A DNA stretch of 64,000 nt from Marinobacter lipolyticus (lineage in GTDB: Bacteria; Pseudomonadota; Gammaproteobacteria; Pseudomonadales; Oleiphilaceae): contig NZ_QTKT01000008.1 in NCBI RefSeq assembly GCF_018424605.1, positions 1 to 64,000 on the forward strand. Direction: 5' to 3'. Under the pieces are notes generated by a model that was not told where the DNA came from, ran no database searches, and saw only the letters and a list, made by a program, of their open reading frames with translations. Of the stretch, positions 49,492-62,314 are shown in pieces (the first letter of the stretch is position 1; each line of letters begins with the position of its first letter). The translations under genes were made by a program, and so were the position numbers.

Positions 49492-50867
49492 TGGCAAAAA
49501 CCAGGACCGCCTACGTCTGCACCGAGTGCGGTGCAGACTACTCCAAATGGCAGGGCCAGTGCACCGCTTGCCAGGCCTGGAACACGGTCAGCGAGGTCCG
49601 TGGCGTCAGCAGCAATGGCAAGGGCGCTCGCGGAGCCAGGTTCGAGGGTTTTGCCGGCAGTCTGTCGGAAGTCCAGAGCCTGGATGACGTCAGCCTGGCC
49701 GAACAAACCCGCATCAGCACGGGCATGCAGGAGTTCGATCGGGTGCTGGGCGGCGGCCTGGTGGAAGGTTCCGCTGTGCTGATGGGCGGTCATCCCGGCG
49801 CCGGCAAGAGCACGCTGCTTTTGCAGGCGGTCTGCCATCTGGCCACCAGCGTCCCCGCCCTGTACGTCACCGGCGAGGAATCCCTGCAACAGGTGGCGAT
49901 GCGTGCCAAGCGCCTGGGGCTCCCCACCAAAGACCTGAAAATGCTCTCGGAAACCAGCGTGGAGCGCCTGATGCAGGTGGCGGAAGCCGAGCAGCCGCGG
50001 ATTCTGGTGGTGGACAGTATTCAGGTGATGCACGTCGCCGAGATCGAGTCCGCTCCGGGCAGCGTGTCCCAGGTGCGCGAAAGCGCCGCTTTCCTGACCC
50101 GTTTTGCCAAGCAGACCGGCACCATCCTTTTTCTCGTCGGCCACGTTACCAAGGATGGCAGCCTGGCCGGCCCGAAAGTGCTGGAGCACATGATCGACTG
50201 CTCCATCCTGCTGGAAGGCTCCAACGACAGCCGCTACCGAACCCTGAGGGGCATCAAGAACCGCTTTGGCGCGGTGAACGAGCTGGGCGTGTTCGCCATG
50301 CTGGAACAGGGCCTGAAAGAAGTAAAAAACCCATCCGCCATTTTTCTCAACCGCGGCGAGGAAGCCGCACCCGGCAGTGTCGTGATGGTGGTCTGGGAAG
50401 GTACACGACCCATGCTGGTGGAAATTCAGGCGCTGGTAGATATGGCCCAGGGCGGCTATCCCAGGCGGGTTGCCGTCGGTCTCGATCAGAACCGACTTGC
50501 CATGCTGCTTGCTGTGCTGCACCGACACGGTGGCCTGCATGTGTCGGATCAGGATGTGTTTGTGAACGTGGTAGGTGGCGTGAAGGTCAACGAGACCAGT
50601 GCCGACCTGGCTCTGCTTGCAGCTGTCGTATCATCTTTCCGTGACCGCGCCCTGCCCCAGGATCTGGTGATTTTCGGCGAAGTCGGCCTGTCCGGCGAGA
50701 TTCGCCCGGTGCCCAGCGGTCAGGAACGCATCTACGAAGCCTCCAAGCACGGCTTCACCCGGGCACTGGTGCCCAAGGCCAACGTGCCACGCAAACCTGT
50801 CGAGGGGATGAAGGTGATTCCGGTGGCCAAGCTCAGTGATGCGCTTTCGGCTTTGGGGGAACTCTGA
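49491..50867 (+). CDS. radA: DNA repair protein RadA (Sms)
   Basis: RecA-like ATPase that promotes branch migration in recombination. N-terminal C4 zinc finger (CTECGADYSKWQGQCTAC), Walker A GHPGAGKST, the RadA motif KNRFGAVNELG, and a C-terminal Lon-protease-like domain without protease activity. 458 residues. Translationally coupled to ettA. Confidence 0.97.
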   Translation: MAKTRTAYVCTECGADYSKWQGQCTACQAWNTVSEVRGVSSNGKGARGARFEGFAGSLSEVQSLDDVSLAEQTRISTGMQEFDRVLGGGLVEGSAVLMGGHPGAGKSTLLLQAVCHLATSVPALYVTGEESLQQVAMRAKRLGLPTKDLKMLSETSVERLMQVAEAEQPRILVVDSIQVMHVAEIESAPGSVSQVRESAAFLTRFAKQTGTILFLVGHVTKDGSLAGPKVLEHMIDCSILLEGSNDSRYRTLRGIKNRFGAVNELGVFAMLEQGLKEVKNPSAIFLNRGEEAAPGSVVMVVWEGTRPMLVEIQALVDMAQGGYPRRVAVGLDQNRLAMLLAVLHRHGGLHVSDQDVFVNVVGGVKVNETSADLALLAAVVSSFRDRALPQDLVIFGEVGLSGEIRPVPSGQERIYEASKHGFTRALVPKANVPRKPVEGMKVIPVAKLSDALSALGEL

Positions 50868-50930
50868 CTTTCGGCCCCAACCTTTTAAAAGGGTGTCGGG
50901 GCGGGATTGGAGAAGCCGTACGCGAACAAC

Positions 50931-51299
50931 CTAATCGATCATATGCGCAAATTCCCTCTCCAACAGCGCCTGATCGCCCAGATTCAGCTCCACCAACCGC
51001 TTCAGATGCGTCGCACTTTCCAGGTCAATGTACTTGCATTTGAACCCCAGCCGCTCAGGCTCCACATGCCGCAATTCCACCGCCATCACGATGCCGCTCT
51101 TATGATCGTCAAGGTGGATAATCACCTCGCACGGCTGTTTTAACGGCACGTTCCAGCGAGCAGGACGCTTGACCAAAAGACCCTTCAGGGAGATATCAAG
51201 CAACTCCGTTGCCCACACACTGTCCTGACAATGAAGCTCACAGGGGGCGTCAAACTCAATGCGGTGAAAGCGGCGTTTTTCGGGGGGCTGAGTAGTCAA
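50931..51299 (-). CDS. PilZ domain protein (c-di-GMP binding)
   Basis: 122-residue single-domain protein. The two c-di-GMP motifs are present: RxxxR as Arg9-Arg10-Phe-His-Arg13 and D/NxSxxG as DISLKG. No membrane segment. Such proteins relay c-di-GMP signals to motility, surface or secretion systems; its partner cannot be told from context, though two pilus loci lie in the same window. Converges with radA; upstream is the repeat-rich gap. Confidence 0.9.
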   Translation of the reverse strand: MTTQPPEKRRFHRIEFDAPCELHCQDSVWATELLDISLKGLLVKRPARWNVPLKQPCEVIIHLDDHKSGIVMAVELRHVEPERLGFKCKYIDLESATHLKRLVELNLGDQALLEREFAHMID

Positions 51300-51396
51300 G
51301 TGGTGACTCCTGTCTACCGGTCTTGGTTTATAGGACTATAGACCCGACAGGACAGTGGGGCTAGCGGAGTTTTTGGGTGGCATTGAGGATGTTGTT

Positions 51397-51432
51397 GTCG
51401 GATTACGGCTCGCTTTGCGTGCCTAATCCGAC
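51397..51432. repeat. REP-like palindrome
   Basis: Perfect 9-bp arms GTCGGATTA/TAATCCGAC around an 18-base loop, flanked by CCTAC on one side. The GTCGGATTA...TAATCCGACCTAC pattern resembles extragenic palindromes scattered in many proteobacterial genomes. Only one copy is in this window. Confidence 0.65.
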
Positions 51433-51493
51433 CTACTCGAAGTTTACTGCCGGCAACATATCTTCGAAGGGAGCTACTACTGAACTCGGACAG

Positions 51494-51599
51494 CAGCGGT
51501 TGGAAGGGGATTCCAAAAATTTCGGAGGCCATGGATGGCCGGAGAGAAGCGCACAGGGATGTGCTTGTAGCGGTTTTTGGAATCCTCTTCCAACCGCTG
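51494..51599 (+). repeat. Inverted-repeat element with two GGA-loop hairpins (copy 2)
   Basis: Outer arms 51494-51519 and 51574-51599, 26 bp with one mismatch; their sequence is unrelated to the arms of copy 1. The 54-base interior has hairpin A GGCC-ATGGAT-GGCC (51527-51540) and hairpin B GCAC-AGGGAT-GTGC (51551-51564). GGA triplets are 24 bases apart. All loops across both copies obey A-G/T-GGA-T/C with a C-G closing pair, and both interiors end in a similar T-rich stretch followed by TAGCG. Read on the plus strand; the flanking genes are leftward. Confidence 0.8.
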
Positions 51600-51641
51600 C
51601 CATCCCCTCGCTTACAGGCCAGGGGATGGCAAGCACCAAAA

Positions 51642-52706
51642 TCAGCGGTGATATTCAGGACTCAACTCAACCACCGCCTCGATAAATGCCTTGGCGTGCT
51701 CCGGATCCACATCCGGCGTAATCCCATGGCCAAGATTGAAGACATGCCCGGTGCCTGTGCCATAGCGGCGCAGGATATCCGCCACTTCCTCGCGAATCCG
51801 TGCCGGCGGCGCGTAGAGCATGGCCGGGTCCATATTGCCCTGCAGAGCCACCCGGTCGCCGATACGGACGCGGGCGTTGCCAATGTCGGTGGTCCAGTCC
51901 AGACCCACGGCGTCGGCGCCGGAATCGGCGATGGATTCGAGCCACTGACCGCCATTCTTGGTGAACAGAATCACCGGCACCCGACGACCGTCGTTTTCGC
52001 GAATCAGCCCAGCCACAATTTTCTTCATGTAGCGCAGGGAAAACTCCTCATACGCCCAGCTGCTCAACACGCCGCCCCAGGTATCGAAGATCTGCACCGC
52101 TTGCGCACCGGCACGGATCTGGCTGTTCAGATAGTCGATGACGCAGTCGGCCAGGTGATCCAGCAGGCGGTGCATCACCTCCGGCTGGCCGTACATCAGC
52201 TTCTTTGCTTCGCGGAAATCTTTTGAGGAACCGCCTTCCACCATGTAGGTGGCCAGCGTCCAGGGGCTTCCTGAAAAGCCGATCAGCGGAACGCTGCCGG
52301 CAAGCGCACCGCGGATGGTCGACACCGCATTCATCACGTAGTCCAGATCCGTCTCCGCCTTGATCGCAGGCAGGGCAGCAACGTCGGCCTCGGAACGGAT
52401 GGTGTGCCGGAATTTCGGGCCCTCGCCGGTTTCGAAATACAGACCCAGCCCCAGCGCATCGGGAATCGTCAGAATGTCTGAGAACAGAATCGCTGCATCC
52501 AGGGGAAAGCGCTCCAGTGGCTGCAGGGTAACTTCACAGGCCAACGGGGTGTTCTTGCAGAGACTGAGGAAATCGCCCGCCTGTGCGCGGGTGGCGCGGT
52601 ACTCCGGCAGGTAACGGCCGGCCTGGCGCATCATCCACACAGGTGTGCGGTCAACGGGCTGGCGCATCAGCGCACGCAGGAAACGGTCATTCTTCAGCTC
52701 GGTCAT
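51642..52706 (-). CDS. hemE: Uroporphyrinogen decarboxylase
   Basis: Converts uroporphyrinogen III to coproporphyrinogen III in haem synthesis. Signature [16 protein letters not shown] near the N terminus and [13 protein letters not shown] in the middle. 354 residues from the ATG at 52706 ([10 protein letters not shown]), the family start; a longer frame from 52748 crosses the promoter region. Downstream of gltBD, but separated by a terminator. Confidence 0.97.
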   Translation of the reverse strand: MTELKNDRFLRALMRQPVDRTPVWMMRQAGRYLPEYRATRAQAGDFLSLCKNTPLACEVTLQPLERFPLDAAILFSDILTIPDALGLGLYFETGEGPKFRHTIRSEADVAALPAIKAETDLDYVMNAVSTIRGALAGSVPLIGFSGSPWTLATYMVEGGSSKDFREAKKLMYGQPEVMHRLLDHLADCVIDYLNSQIRAGAQAVQIFDTWGGVLSSWAYEEFSLRYMKKIVAGLIRENDGRRVPVILFTKNGGQWLESIADSGADAVGLDWTTDIGNARVRIGDRVALQGNMDPAMLYAPPARIREEVADILRRYGTGTGHVFNLGHGITPDVDPEHAKAFIEAVVELSPEYHR

Positions 52707-52770
52707 AGGATTTCCAGTCTGCTCTCGGTCTGCGGAGTGAGGGGGCAATGATACCCCGTTTACAGCAATA

Positions 52771-52806
52771 AAAAAGGGCGGCCTACCCTTAGCAAGCCGC
52801 CCTTTT
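52771..52806 (-). terminator. Terminator after gltD
   Basis: Minus-strand stem AAAAGGGCGGC/GCCGCCCTTTT (52772-52782 with 52796-52806) with T run; it ends the gltBD transcript before hemE. Confidence 0.85.
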
Positions 52807-52826
52807 GATCGGAATCAGGTCCGCGC

Positions 52827-54323
<1,497 letters not shown>

Positions 54324-57300
54324 TTATTCCGGGCGCGCCCGGGTACTTGCCAGCAGGCTGCGCAGGTTGGCTGCCTTGGGTTTCACCAGCCAGAAGCGGC
54401 CGATGTAATCGTCGAAATCTTCAAGAATGTGTTCTGCCCACTGACTGCCGGTTTCCGAGATGTGCTCCCGGATGACGCCGCGCAGGTGATTGCGGTAAGA
54501 CTCCATGTCTTCCCGGGAAATGCGCTGGATCTCGACCAGTTCGTGGTTGTACTTGTCCACGAAGGTGTTATCCATGTCCAGTACGTAGGCAAAACCACCG
54601 GTCATGCCGGCGCCGAAGTTGTATCCGGTAGAGCCGAGAACCGTGACCAGTCCGCCGGTCATATACTCACAGCAGTGATCGCCCGTGCCTTCGACGACCG
54701 CGTGTGTTCCGGAGTTACGAACCGCGAAGCGTTCACCGGCGGTACCCGCGGCAAACAGCTTGCCACCGGTCGCGCCGTACAGGCAGGTGTTACCGACGAT
54801 CGAGGTCTCATTGGTATTGAAGCTGCTGCCCCGGGGCGGCTTGACCACCAGCTTGCCGCCGGTCATCCCCTTGCCCACGTAATCGTTGGCGTCACCTTCC
54901 AGAATCAGGTTGAGACCGCTGACATTCCACACACCGAAGCTCTGCCCGGCCGTACCGGTCAGGTCGAGGGTGATCGGCGCATCGGCCATGCCCTGGTTGC
55001 CATGCCTCGCGGCAATTTCACCGGACAGACGCGCACCGATGGAACGATCGCAGTTGGTCACTCGATAGCTCCAGGCCCCGCCGGATTTCTCGTCGATCGC
55101 ACCGACGATATCCTTGACCATCTGCTCGGCCAGCGCACCCTCATCAAATGGCTGGTTGCGCTCAACCTGACAGGTTTGCGGCTTGTCCGCCGGAATGTGG
55201 TCGTTCGCCAGCAGGCGGCTGAGGTCCAGCTTTTTCTGGCGCTCGGTATCGCCCGGCAGACGTTCAAGCAGGTCCACCCGGCCCACCAGCTCTTCCAGGC
55301 TGCGCACACCCAGCTTGGCCATCCATTCGCGGGTCTCTTCCGCCACAAAACGGAAGAAATTCATCGCCATTTCCACCGTGCCTTTGAAATGCTCCTCACG
55401 GAGGTGGTCGTTCTGGGTCGCCACACCGGTGGCGCAGTTGTTCAGGTGGCAGATACGCAGGTATTTGCAGCCCAGCGCCACCATCGGGGTGGTACCGAAA
55501 CCGAAGCTCTCGGCACCGAGAATTGCACCCTTGACCACATCCAGACCGGTTTTGATACCGCCATCGGTCTGCAGGCGGATCTTGCCGCGCAGATCGTTGG
55601 CGCGCAGCGCCTGCTGGGTTTCCGTCAGCCCCAGCTCCCAGGGGGAGCCCGCGTAACGGATCGAGGTAAGCGGGCTGGCCGCGGTACCACCGTCGTAACC
55701 GGAGACGGTGATCAGGTCGGCATAGGCCTTGGCCACACCAGCGGCGATGGTGCCGACACCCGGCTCAGAAACCAGTTTGACGGAAACCAGAGCCTGCGGG
55801 TTCACCTGCTTCAGGTCGAAAATCAGCTGCGCCAGATCCTCAATCGAGTAGATATCGTGGTGCGGCGGTGGCGAGATCAGTGTCACGCCGGGTACCGAAT
55901 AGCGCAGACGGGCAATCAGGTCGTTGACCTTGCCGCCCGGCAACTGGCCGCCCTCGCCGGGCTTGGCGCCCTGGGCCACCTTGATCTGCATCACGTCGGC
56001 ACTGCGCAGGTACTCGGCTGTTACGCCGAACCGGCCGGATGCTACCTGTTTGATCTTGGAGCGCTTGTTGGTGCCGTAACGGGCCGGGTCTTCACCGCCC
56101 TCACCGGAGTTGGAACGCCCCCCGAGGGTATTCATCGCCACCGCCAGAGCCTCATGGGCTTCCGGTGACAGCGCCCCCAGGGACATGGCGGCAGAATCGA
56201 AGCGCGGGAAAATGTTCTCGACCGGCTCTACCTCGGCAATATCAATCGCCTGGATGTCCTTGCGGAAGCCGAGAAGGTCCCGCAGGGTCGCTACCGGGCG
56301 CTCATTCACCAGCCCGGCGTATTCCCGGTAATGGCCATAATCACCACTGATCACCGCTTCCTGCAGCTTGCCCACCACATCCGGATTGAAGGCGTGGTAT
56401 TCCTGACCGTGAACGTACTTCAGCAGGCCACCCTGGGAAATCGGCTTGCGCGGCTTCCAGGCCACCGCTGCCAGCTGCTCCTGATCCTGCTGGAAATCAA
56501 AGAAGCCGGCGCCCTGAATGCGACTGGGCACGCCCTTGAAACACAGGTCAACCACGTCGTCTGCCAGACCAATGGCTTCGAACAGCTGGGCACCACGGTA
56601 GGAGGTAATGGTGGAGATACCCATCTTCGAGAGAATCTTCAGCAAACCCTTGTTGATACCCTTACGGTAGTTGTTCTTCGCCTCGATCGGATCCATCAGC
56701 ACTTCACCGGTGCGGATCAGATCGTTCAGCACCTGATAGGCGAGGTACGGGTAAACCGCCGTGGCACCGAAGCCAAACAGCACCGCGAACTGGTGGGGAT
56801 CGCGAGCCCAGCCGGTTTCCACGATGATGTTGGAGTCGCAACGCAGACCCTTGGCCACCAGGTGATGGTGTACCGCGCCAGTGGCCATGAGCGCATTGAC
56901 CGGCAACTCGCCTTCTTTCAGGTCCTTGTCGGACAGAATCAGCAAGACCTTACCGTCCCGTGTCGCCTGCTCCGCCTCGTCACAAACCTGACGGATGGCC
57001 TGTTCGAGCCCCATTTCGGGGCTGTAGCCAAGATGGATGCGCGCCACTTCAAAACCGGGGCGGTCATTGTTGGAAATTTTCAGGAACTTGGCAGGCGACA
57101 GCACCGGGGTGGTCAGGATAATCCGGTCGGCATGCTCCGGGGTTTCCTCGAACACGTTGCGCTCGGAACCCAGACAGGTTTCCAGCGACATGACGATGGC
57201 TTCGCGCAGCGGATCGATCGCCGGGTTGGTTACCTGGGCGAACTTCTGACGGAAGTAGTCACCCACGTGCCGCACCTTGCTGGAAAGCACCGCCATGGGG

Positions 57301-58772
57301 GTATCGTCGCCCATGGAGCCGACTGCTTCCTGCCCGTTTTCCGCCAGCGGGCGGAGAACCTGATCACGCTCTTCGAAAGACACCATGAACATCTTCTGGT
57401 GAACCAGCAGTTCATCGGCATCCATCAGGCGGAACTCGGGAGTGTCCTGATTCAGTGTGGATTCCACACGCAAGGCGTTGTCCCGCAGCCACTGCTTGTA
57501 GGGGTGGGCGTTTTTGAGACGTTCGTCGATGTCCGGAGTGTGGAGCACTTCGCCGGTCTCGGTATCCACCGCGAGCATCTGCCCGGGCCCTACCCGACCC
57601 TTCGCCACCACGTCATCCGGCTGATACCCATAGGTACCGATTTCCGAGGCCAGTGTGATGAAGTCGTCTTTGGTGATGACCCAACGGGCGGGACGCAGAC
57701 CGTTACGGTCCAGCATGCACACCGCGTAACGGCCATCAGAGAACACCAGTCCGGCGGGACCATCCCACGGCTCCATATGCATGGAGTTGTACTCGTAGAA
57801 GGCACGCAACTTGGAATCCATGGTGTCGACGTTCTGCCAGGCCGGCGGAATCATCATTCGCACGGCTCGGAACAGGTCCACACCCCCGGCCAGCAACACT
57901 TCCAACATGTTATCCATGCTTGATGAGTCGGAGCCGGTCAGGTTGACCAGTGGCTGCAAGGTCTGCAGGTCCGGCAGGTCCGGCGAACTGAACTTGGCGG
58001 CACGGGCAATCGCCCAGTTGCGGTTGCCGTCGATGGTATTGATTTCACCGTTGTGCGCAAGGAAGCGGAACGGCTGGGCCAGCGGCCAGCGCGGCATGGT
58101 GTTGGTGGAGAAGCGCTGGTGGAACACACAGATGGCCGTCTGCAGATCCGGGTCCCCCAGATCCTTGTAGAAGTTGGCCAGGTCCGCCGGCATCATCAGG
58201 CCTTTGTAGGCGAGCGTGCGATGCGAGAGACTGCAGATATAGAACTCGGAGTCCTCTGCCATATCCCGCTCAGCGTAGCGGCGACCGATGAACAGGCTGA
58301 TGGCAAACTCTTTTTCTGCCTTGCCCGCGGGCGCCACGAACACCTGTTCGATGCGCGGCAGGCAGTCCAGGGCCATGGGACCAAGGCAGCTGTTGTCAGT
58401 CGGCACTTCGCGCCAGCCAAGGATATCCAGCCCCTGCTCGGTCAGTCGTGACTCAATGGCAGCACGCCCTGCCTGGGCCTTGCTCTCATCCTGGTTGAGA
58501 AATACCTGACCGACCGCGAACAGGTCGCCGGGTTCCTTGCCGAAGGCGGCTTTGGCAGCCTTGCGAAGGAAGGCATCGGGGCTTTGAATCAGCAGGCCAC
58601 AACCATCACCGGTCTTGCCGTCCGCAGCAATACCACCGCGGTGGGTCATGCAGGTCAGCGACTCGATGGCAGTTTGCAACAACTTGTGGCTGGCGTCGCC
58701 TTTCATATGGGCGATCAGTCCGAAACCACAGTTGTCCCTGAATTCTTCGGGATGATACAAACCTGTCATCAT
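54324..58772 (-). CDS. gltB: Glutamate synthase large (alpha) subunit
   Basis: Transfers the amide of glutamine to 2-oxoglutarate, giving two glutamates; central to ammonia assimilation. 1482 residues. The N-terminal amidotransferase has its nucleophile at Cys15 ([13 protein letters not shown]), implying removal of a 14-residue propeptide, shorter than in E. coli. Central and FMN domains follow, with the 3Fe-4S cysteines in [15 protein letters not shown], then the C-terminal beta-helix (GXGXG) domain. First gene of gltBD. Confidence 0.98.
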   Translation of the reverse strand: MMTGLYHPEEFRDNCGFGLIAHMKGDASHKLLQTAIESLTCMTHRGGIAADGKTGDGCGLLIQSPDAFLRKAAKAAFGKEPGDLFAVGQVFLNQDESKAQAGRAAIESRLTEQGLDILGWREVPTDNSCLGPMALDCLPRIEQVFVAPAGKAEKEFAISLFIGRRYAERDMAEDSEFYICSLSHRTLAYKGLMMPADLANFYKDLGDPDLQTAICVFHQRFSTNTMPRWPLAQPFRFLAHNGEINTIDGNRNWAIARAAKFSSPDLPDLQTLQPLVNLTGSDSSSMDNMLEVLLAGGVDLFRAVRMMIPPAWQNVDTMDSKLRAFYEYNSMHMEPWDGPAGLVFSDGRYAVCMLDRNGLRPARWVITKDDFITLASEIGTYGYQPDDVVAKGRVGPGQMLAVDTETGEVLHTPDIDERLKNAHPYKQWLRDNALRVESTLNQDTPEFRLMDADELLVHQKMFMVSFEERDQVLRPLAENGQEAVGSMGDDTPMAVLSSKVRHVGDYFRQKFAQVTNPAIDPLREAIVMSLETCLGSERNVFEETPEHADRIILTTPVLSPAKFLKISNNDRPGFEVARIHLGYSPEMGLEQAIRQVCDEAEQATRDGKVLLILSDKDLKEGELPVNALMATGAVHHHLVAKGLRCDSNIIVETGWARDPHQFAVLFGFGATAVYPYLAYQVLNDLIRTGEVLMDPIEAKNNYRKGINKGLLKILSKMGISTITSYRGAQLFEAIGLADDVVDLCFKGVPSRIQGAGFFDFQQDQEQLAAVAWKPRKPISQGGLLKYVHGQEYHAFNPDVVGKLQEAVISGDYGHYREYAGLVNERPVATLRDLLGFRKDIQAIDIAEVEPVENIFPRFDSAAMSLGALSPEAHEALAVAMNTLGGRSNSGEGGEDPARYGTNKRSKIKQVASGRFGVTAEYLRSADVMQIKVAQGAKPGEGGQLPGGKVNDLIARLRYSVPGVTLISPPPHHDIYSIEDLAQLIFDLKQVNPQALVSVKLVSEPGVGTIAAGVAKAYADLITVSGYDGGTAASPLTSIRYAGSPWELGLTETQQALRANDLRGKIRLQTDGGIKTGLDVVKGAILGAESFGFGTTPMVALGCKYLRICHLNNCATGVATQNDHLREEHFKGTVEMAMNFFRFVAEETREWMAKLGVRSLEELVGRVDLLERLPGDTERQKKLDLSRLLANDHIPADKPQTCQVERNQPFDEGALAEQMVKDIVGAIDEKSGGAWSYRVTNCDRSIGARLSGEIAARHGNQGMADAPITLDLTGTAGQSFGVWNVSGLNLILEGDANDYVGKGMTGGKLVVKPPRGSSFNTNETSIVGNTCLYGATGGKLFAAGTAGERFAVRNSGTHAVVEGTGDHCCEYMTGGLVTVLGSTGYNFGAGMTGGFAYVLDMDNTFVDKYNHELVEIQRISREDMESYRNHLRGVIREHISETGSQWAEHILEDFDDYIGRFWLVKPKAANLRSLLASTRARPE

Positions 58773-58865
58773 AAGCGTTCTCTCACATAGAAATGCTTTT
58801 CAATCAAAGAGTTATAAGCAAATACCGTTAAAGTCACCCTTTGACACTGAAAATGGGGGCTGGAT

Positions 58866-58894
58866 ATTCTACACACGTAGAAATACGTACTCAA
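58866..58894 (-). promoter_or_regulatory. Putative gltB promoter with internal palindrome
   Basis: Minus-strand TTGAGT (58889-58894), 17-bp spacer, TAGAAT (58866-58871), about 95 bp before gltB. A perfect TTCTAC-N4-GTAGAA inverted repeat (58868-58883) covers the -10 and spacer, the place expected for a repressor operator. Confidence 0.65.
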
Positions 58895-58932
58895 TCCGAA
58901 GACTGCTTATTTAAGGGACCCGATAACCAACG

Positions 58933-58969
58933 AAAAGACTTAAACCCTTTGATTTAAAAGTCTTTTATC
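58933..58969 (-). terminator. AT-rich hairpin after the damX-like gene
   Basis: Inverted repeat AAAAGACTT ... AAGTCTTTT with further inner TTTAAA/TTTAA pairing and a short T run on the minus strand. It is the likely 3' end of the pilQ-aroK-aroB-damX-like transcripts, just upstream of the gltB promoter. Confidence 0.6.
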
Positions 58970-59007
58970 GAGCAAATAGAGTTTGCCATGCCCCGTGACG
59001 GGTGCCG

Positions 59008-60477
<1,470 letters not shown>

Positions 60478-60517
60478 TCCTTGTTGCGCCCTTTCCAGGT
60501 TCGGTTGCCAGGGGCTC

Positions 60518-61627
60518 TCAGCCCGGAGAATTGCAAAACTCGGCCAGAGTGGCCGCCAGGGATTCCGGCCTGGCATCCGCGGTCACAAAGGTATCGCCGA
60601 GCGCCCGCAACAGAACAAGGCGTAAAGCGCCATCGACGTTCTTCTTGTCAACCGACATCAACTCCATGAACTCGCTTGGAGTCATTGCGCCCGGCGGCGT
60701 GGCAGGTAACCCCGCGCTCAGGATGAGCGCTCGTACCCGACGGAACTCCGGCTCCGAGATCAGACCCTCCCGACACGACAGGTCAGCGGCCATAATCATG
60801 CCGGTGCCCACCGCCTCGCCGTGCAACCAGGTGCCGTAGCCCGCCGATGTTTCAATAGCATGTCCGAAGGTATGACCGAGATTCAGGATCGCCCGAAGCC
60901 CCCCTTCACGCTCATCCTGCGCAACAACCTCGGCCTTGCAGGCACACGACCGGAAAATGGCTTCCACCAACGGCTCTGCCTCACGGGCCATCAGCCGACT
61001 CATTTGCTGCTCCAGCCAATCAAGAAACCCGGTGTCACGGATCAGGCCGTACTTGATCACTTCCGCCAGGCCCGCGGATACTTCGCGCTGAGGCAGAGTG
61101 TTCAGGGAATCGGTATCGATCAACACCACCTCTGGCTGATGGAACGCACCCACCATGTTCTTGCCCAACGGATGATTGATGCCAGTCTTGCCACCGACGG
61201 AGGAGTCAACCTGGGACAGCAGCGTCGTGGGTATCTGGATAAAAGAAACACCACGTTGATAACAGGCGGCGGCAAATCCGGTCATATCCCCGACTACGCC
61301 GCCGCCCAGCGCGACCAGCGTGGTCTTGCGGGTGTGGCGCTTTTGCAGCAGGGCGTCAAAAATGAGATTCAGGGTTTGCCAGTCCTTGTACTTCTCGCCA
61401 TCAGGAAGCACCACTGAATCAACACTCTTACCGGAGAAACAGGCCTTTGTCTTCTCAAGGTACAGCGGTGCCACGGTTTCGTTGGTGACAATCATCACCT
61501 GATGACCGGCAACATAGGGCGTCAGATCCCGGGCGCCCAGCAGCCCCTGACCAATGAGGATCGGGTAACTGCGCTCCCCCAGATCGACATTCAGTTCCCG
61601 CACGACAGGGCTCTGGCCACTATGCAT
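60518..61627 (-). CDS. aroB: 3-dehydroquinate synthase
   Basis: Second step of the shikimate pathway, NAD and Zn/Co dependent. Motifs [38 protein letters not shown] and metal-ligand His residues ([12 protein letters not shown]) are present. 369 residues from the ATG at 61627, overlapping aroK by 8 bases. The longer frame lies inside aroK. Confidence 0.97.
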   Translation of the reverse strand: MHSGQSPVVRELNVDLGERSYPILIGQGLLGARDLTPYVAGHQVMIVTNETVAPLYLEKTKACFSGKSVDSVVLPDGEKYKDWQTLNLIFDALLQKRHTRKTTLVALGGGVVGDMTGFAAACYQRGVSFIQIPTTLLSQVDSSVGGKTGINHPLGKNMVGAFHQPEVVLIDTDSLNTLPQREVSAGLAEVIKYGLIRDTGFLDWLEQQMSRLMAREAEPLVEAIFRSCACKAEVVAQDEREGGLRAILNLGHTFGHAIETSAGYGTWLHGEAVGTGMIMAADLSCREGLISEPEFRRVRALILSAGLPATPPGAMTPSEFMELMSVDKKNVDGALRLVLLRALGDTFVTADARPESLAATLAEFCNSPG

Positions 61628-62186
61628 GATTTCGACCTTCCTTTCTGACCTGACGTCGGTGCCTGGGTGTTCGGGGATTGACTCTGTTGACCAGTTGACG
61701 AACCACCAGCCGCGGGCTTTTCCGATCGGTGTGCATGACCACATCGGCAAGCTCGGTATAGATCGGGTCACGCACCGCAAACAGGTGACGCAAAACCGCC
61801 TCCGGGTCATCGTTCTGCAGCAGGGGACGATTCCGGTCGCGACGGGTGCGCTCTACCTGCTGGTCTATGGAGGTTTTCAGGTAGACAACGATGGCGTCGC
61901 GCTTGAGCAGTTCGTGATTCTCCGGCCTCATGACCGCACCACCACCGGTCGCCAGCACCGTGCCTTCCACCTCTGACAACTCGGCCAACATAGCGGTTTC
62001 CCGCTGCCGGAAGCCGGCCTCACCCTCTACGTCAAAGATCCAGGGAATATTGGCACCGCAGCGCTCTTCGATAATCCGGTCCGAATCCAGAAATCGGTAG
62101 CCGAGCTCCCGCGCAAGCATGCGGCCAATGGTGCTTTTGCCCGCGCCCATCGGACCAACGAGGACTATTCGTTTTGGCAATGACAT
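61620..62186 (-). CDS. aroK: Shikimate kinase
   Basis: Phosphorylates shikimate with ATP. Walker [10 protein letters not shown], shikimate-binding DSD ([10 protein letters not shown]) and GGGAV motifs. 188 residues, with a basic C-terminal tail. Upstream of aroB and downstream of pilQ, the usual gammaproteobacterial order. Confidence 0.97.
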   Translation of the reverse strand: MSLPKRIVLVGPMGAGKSTIGRMLARELGYRFLDSDRIIEERCGANIPWIFDVEGEAGFRQRETAMLAELSEVEGTVLATGGGAVMRPENHELLKRDAIVVYLKTSIDQQVERTRRDRNRPLLQNDDPEAVLRHLFAVRDPIYTELADVVMHTDRKSPRLVVRQLVNRVNPRTPRHRRQVRKEGRNHA

Positions 62187-62216
62187 AACTCGAGCTCATA
62201 AACATTCTGGCGGGTG

Positions 62217-62245
62217 AGAATAGCACAGGGCGGCAGAATCAATAA
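62217..62245 (-). promoter_or_regulatory. Putative aroK promoter
   Basis: Minus-strand TTATTG (62240-62245), 17-bp spacer, TATTCT (62217-62222), 30 bp before the aroK start and just after the pilQ terminator. Match to consensus is moderate. Confidence 0.4.
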
Positions 62246-62266
62246 ATTTCAGCCATCCCCAGACGC

Positions 62267-62298
62267 AAAAAAGCCGCCGGTGTCAGGCGGCGGCTTTT
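62267..62298 (-). terminator. Terminator after pilQ
   Basis: Stem AAAAGCCGCC/GGCGGCTTTT (62269-62278 with 62289-62298), 10-base loop, T run on the minus strand. Separates the pilMNOPQ-type operon from aroK. Confidence 0.85.
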
Positions 62299-62314
62299 CT
62301 GTTACCAATAACGA

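Larger units (their letters stand above)
51300..51641. other. Repeat-rich intergenic region
   Basis: 342 bases between the PilZ gene and hemE, without a credible gene. It contains a REP-like palindrome (51397-51432) and the long inverted-repeat element (51494-51599). A hairpin GCCATCCCCT / AGGGGATGGC (51599-51608 with 51620-51629) just after it may act as the 3' hairpin of hemE, although no T run follows. Confidence 0.7.

Noticed and set aside
50868..50930. Terminator between radA and the PilZ gene
   Set aside because: CCTTTTAAAAGG with flanking CCCC/GGGG can pair, but neither strand has a proper stem followed by a T run.
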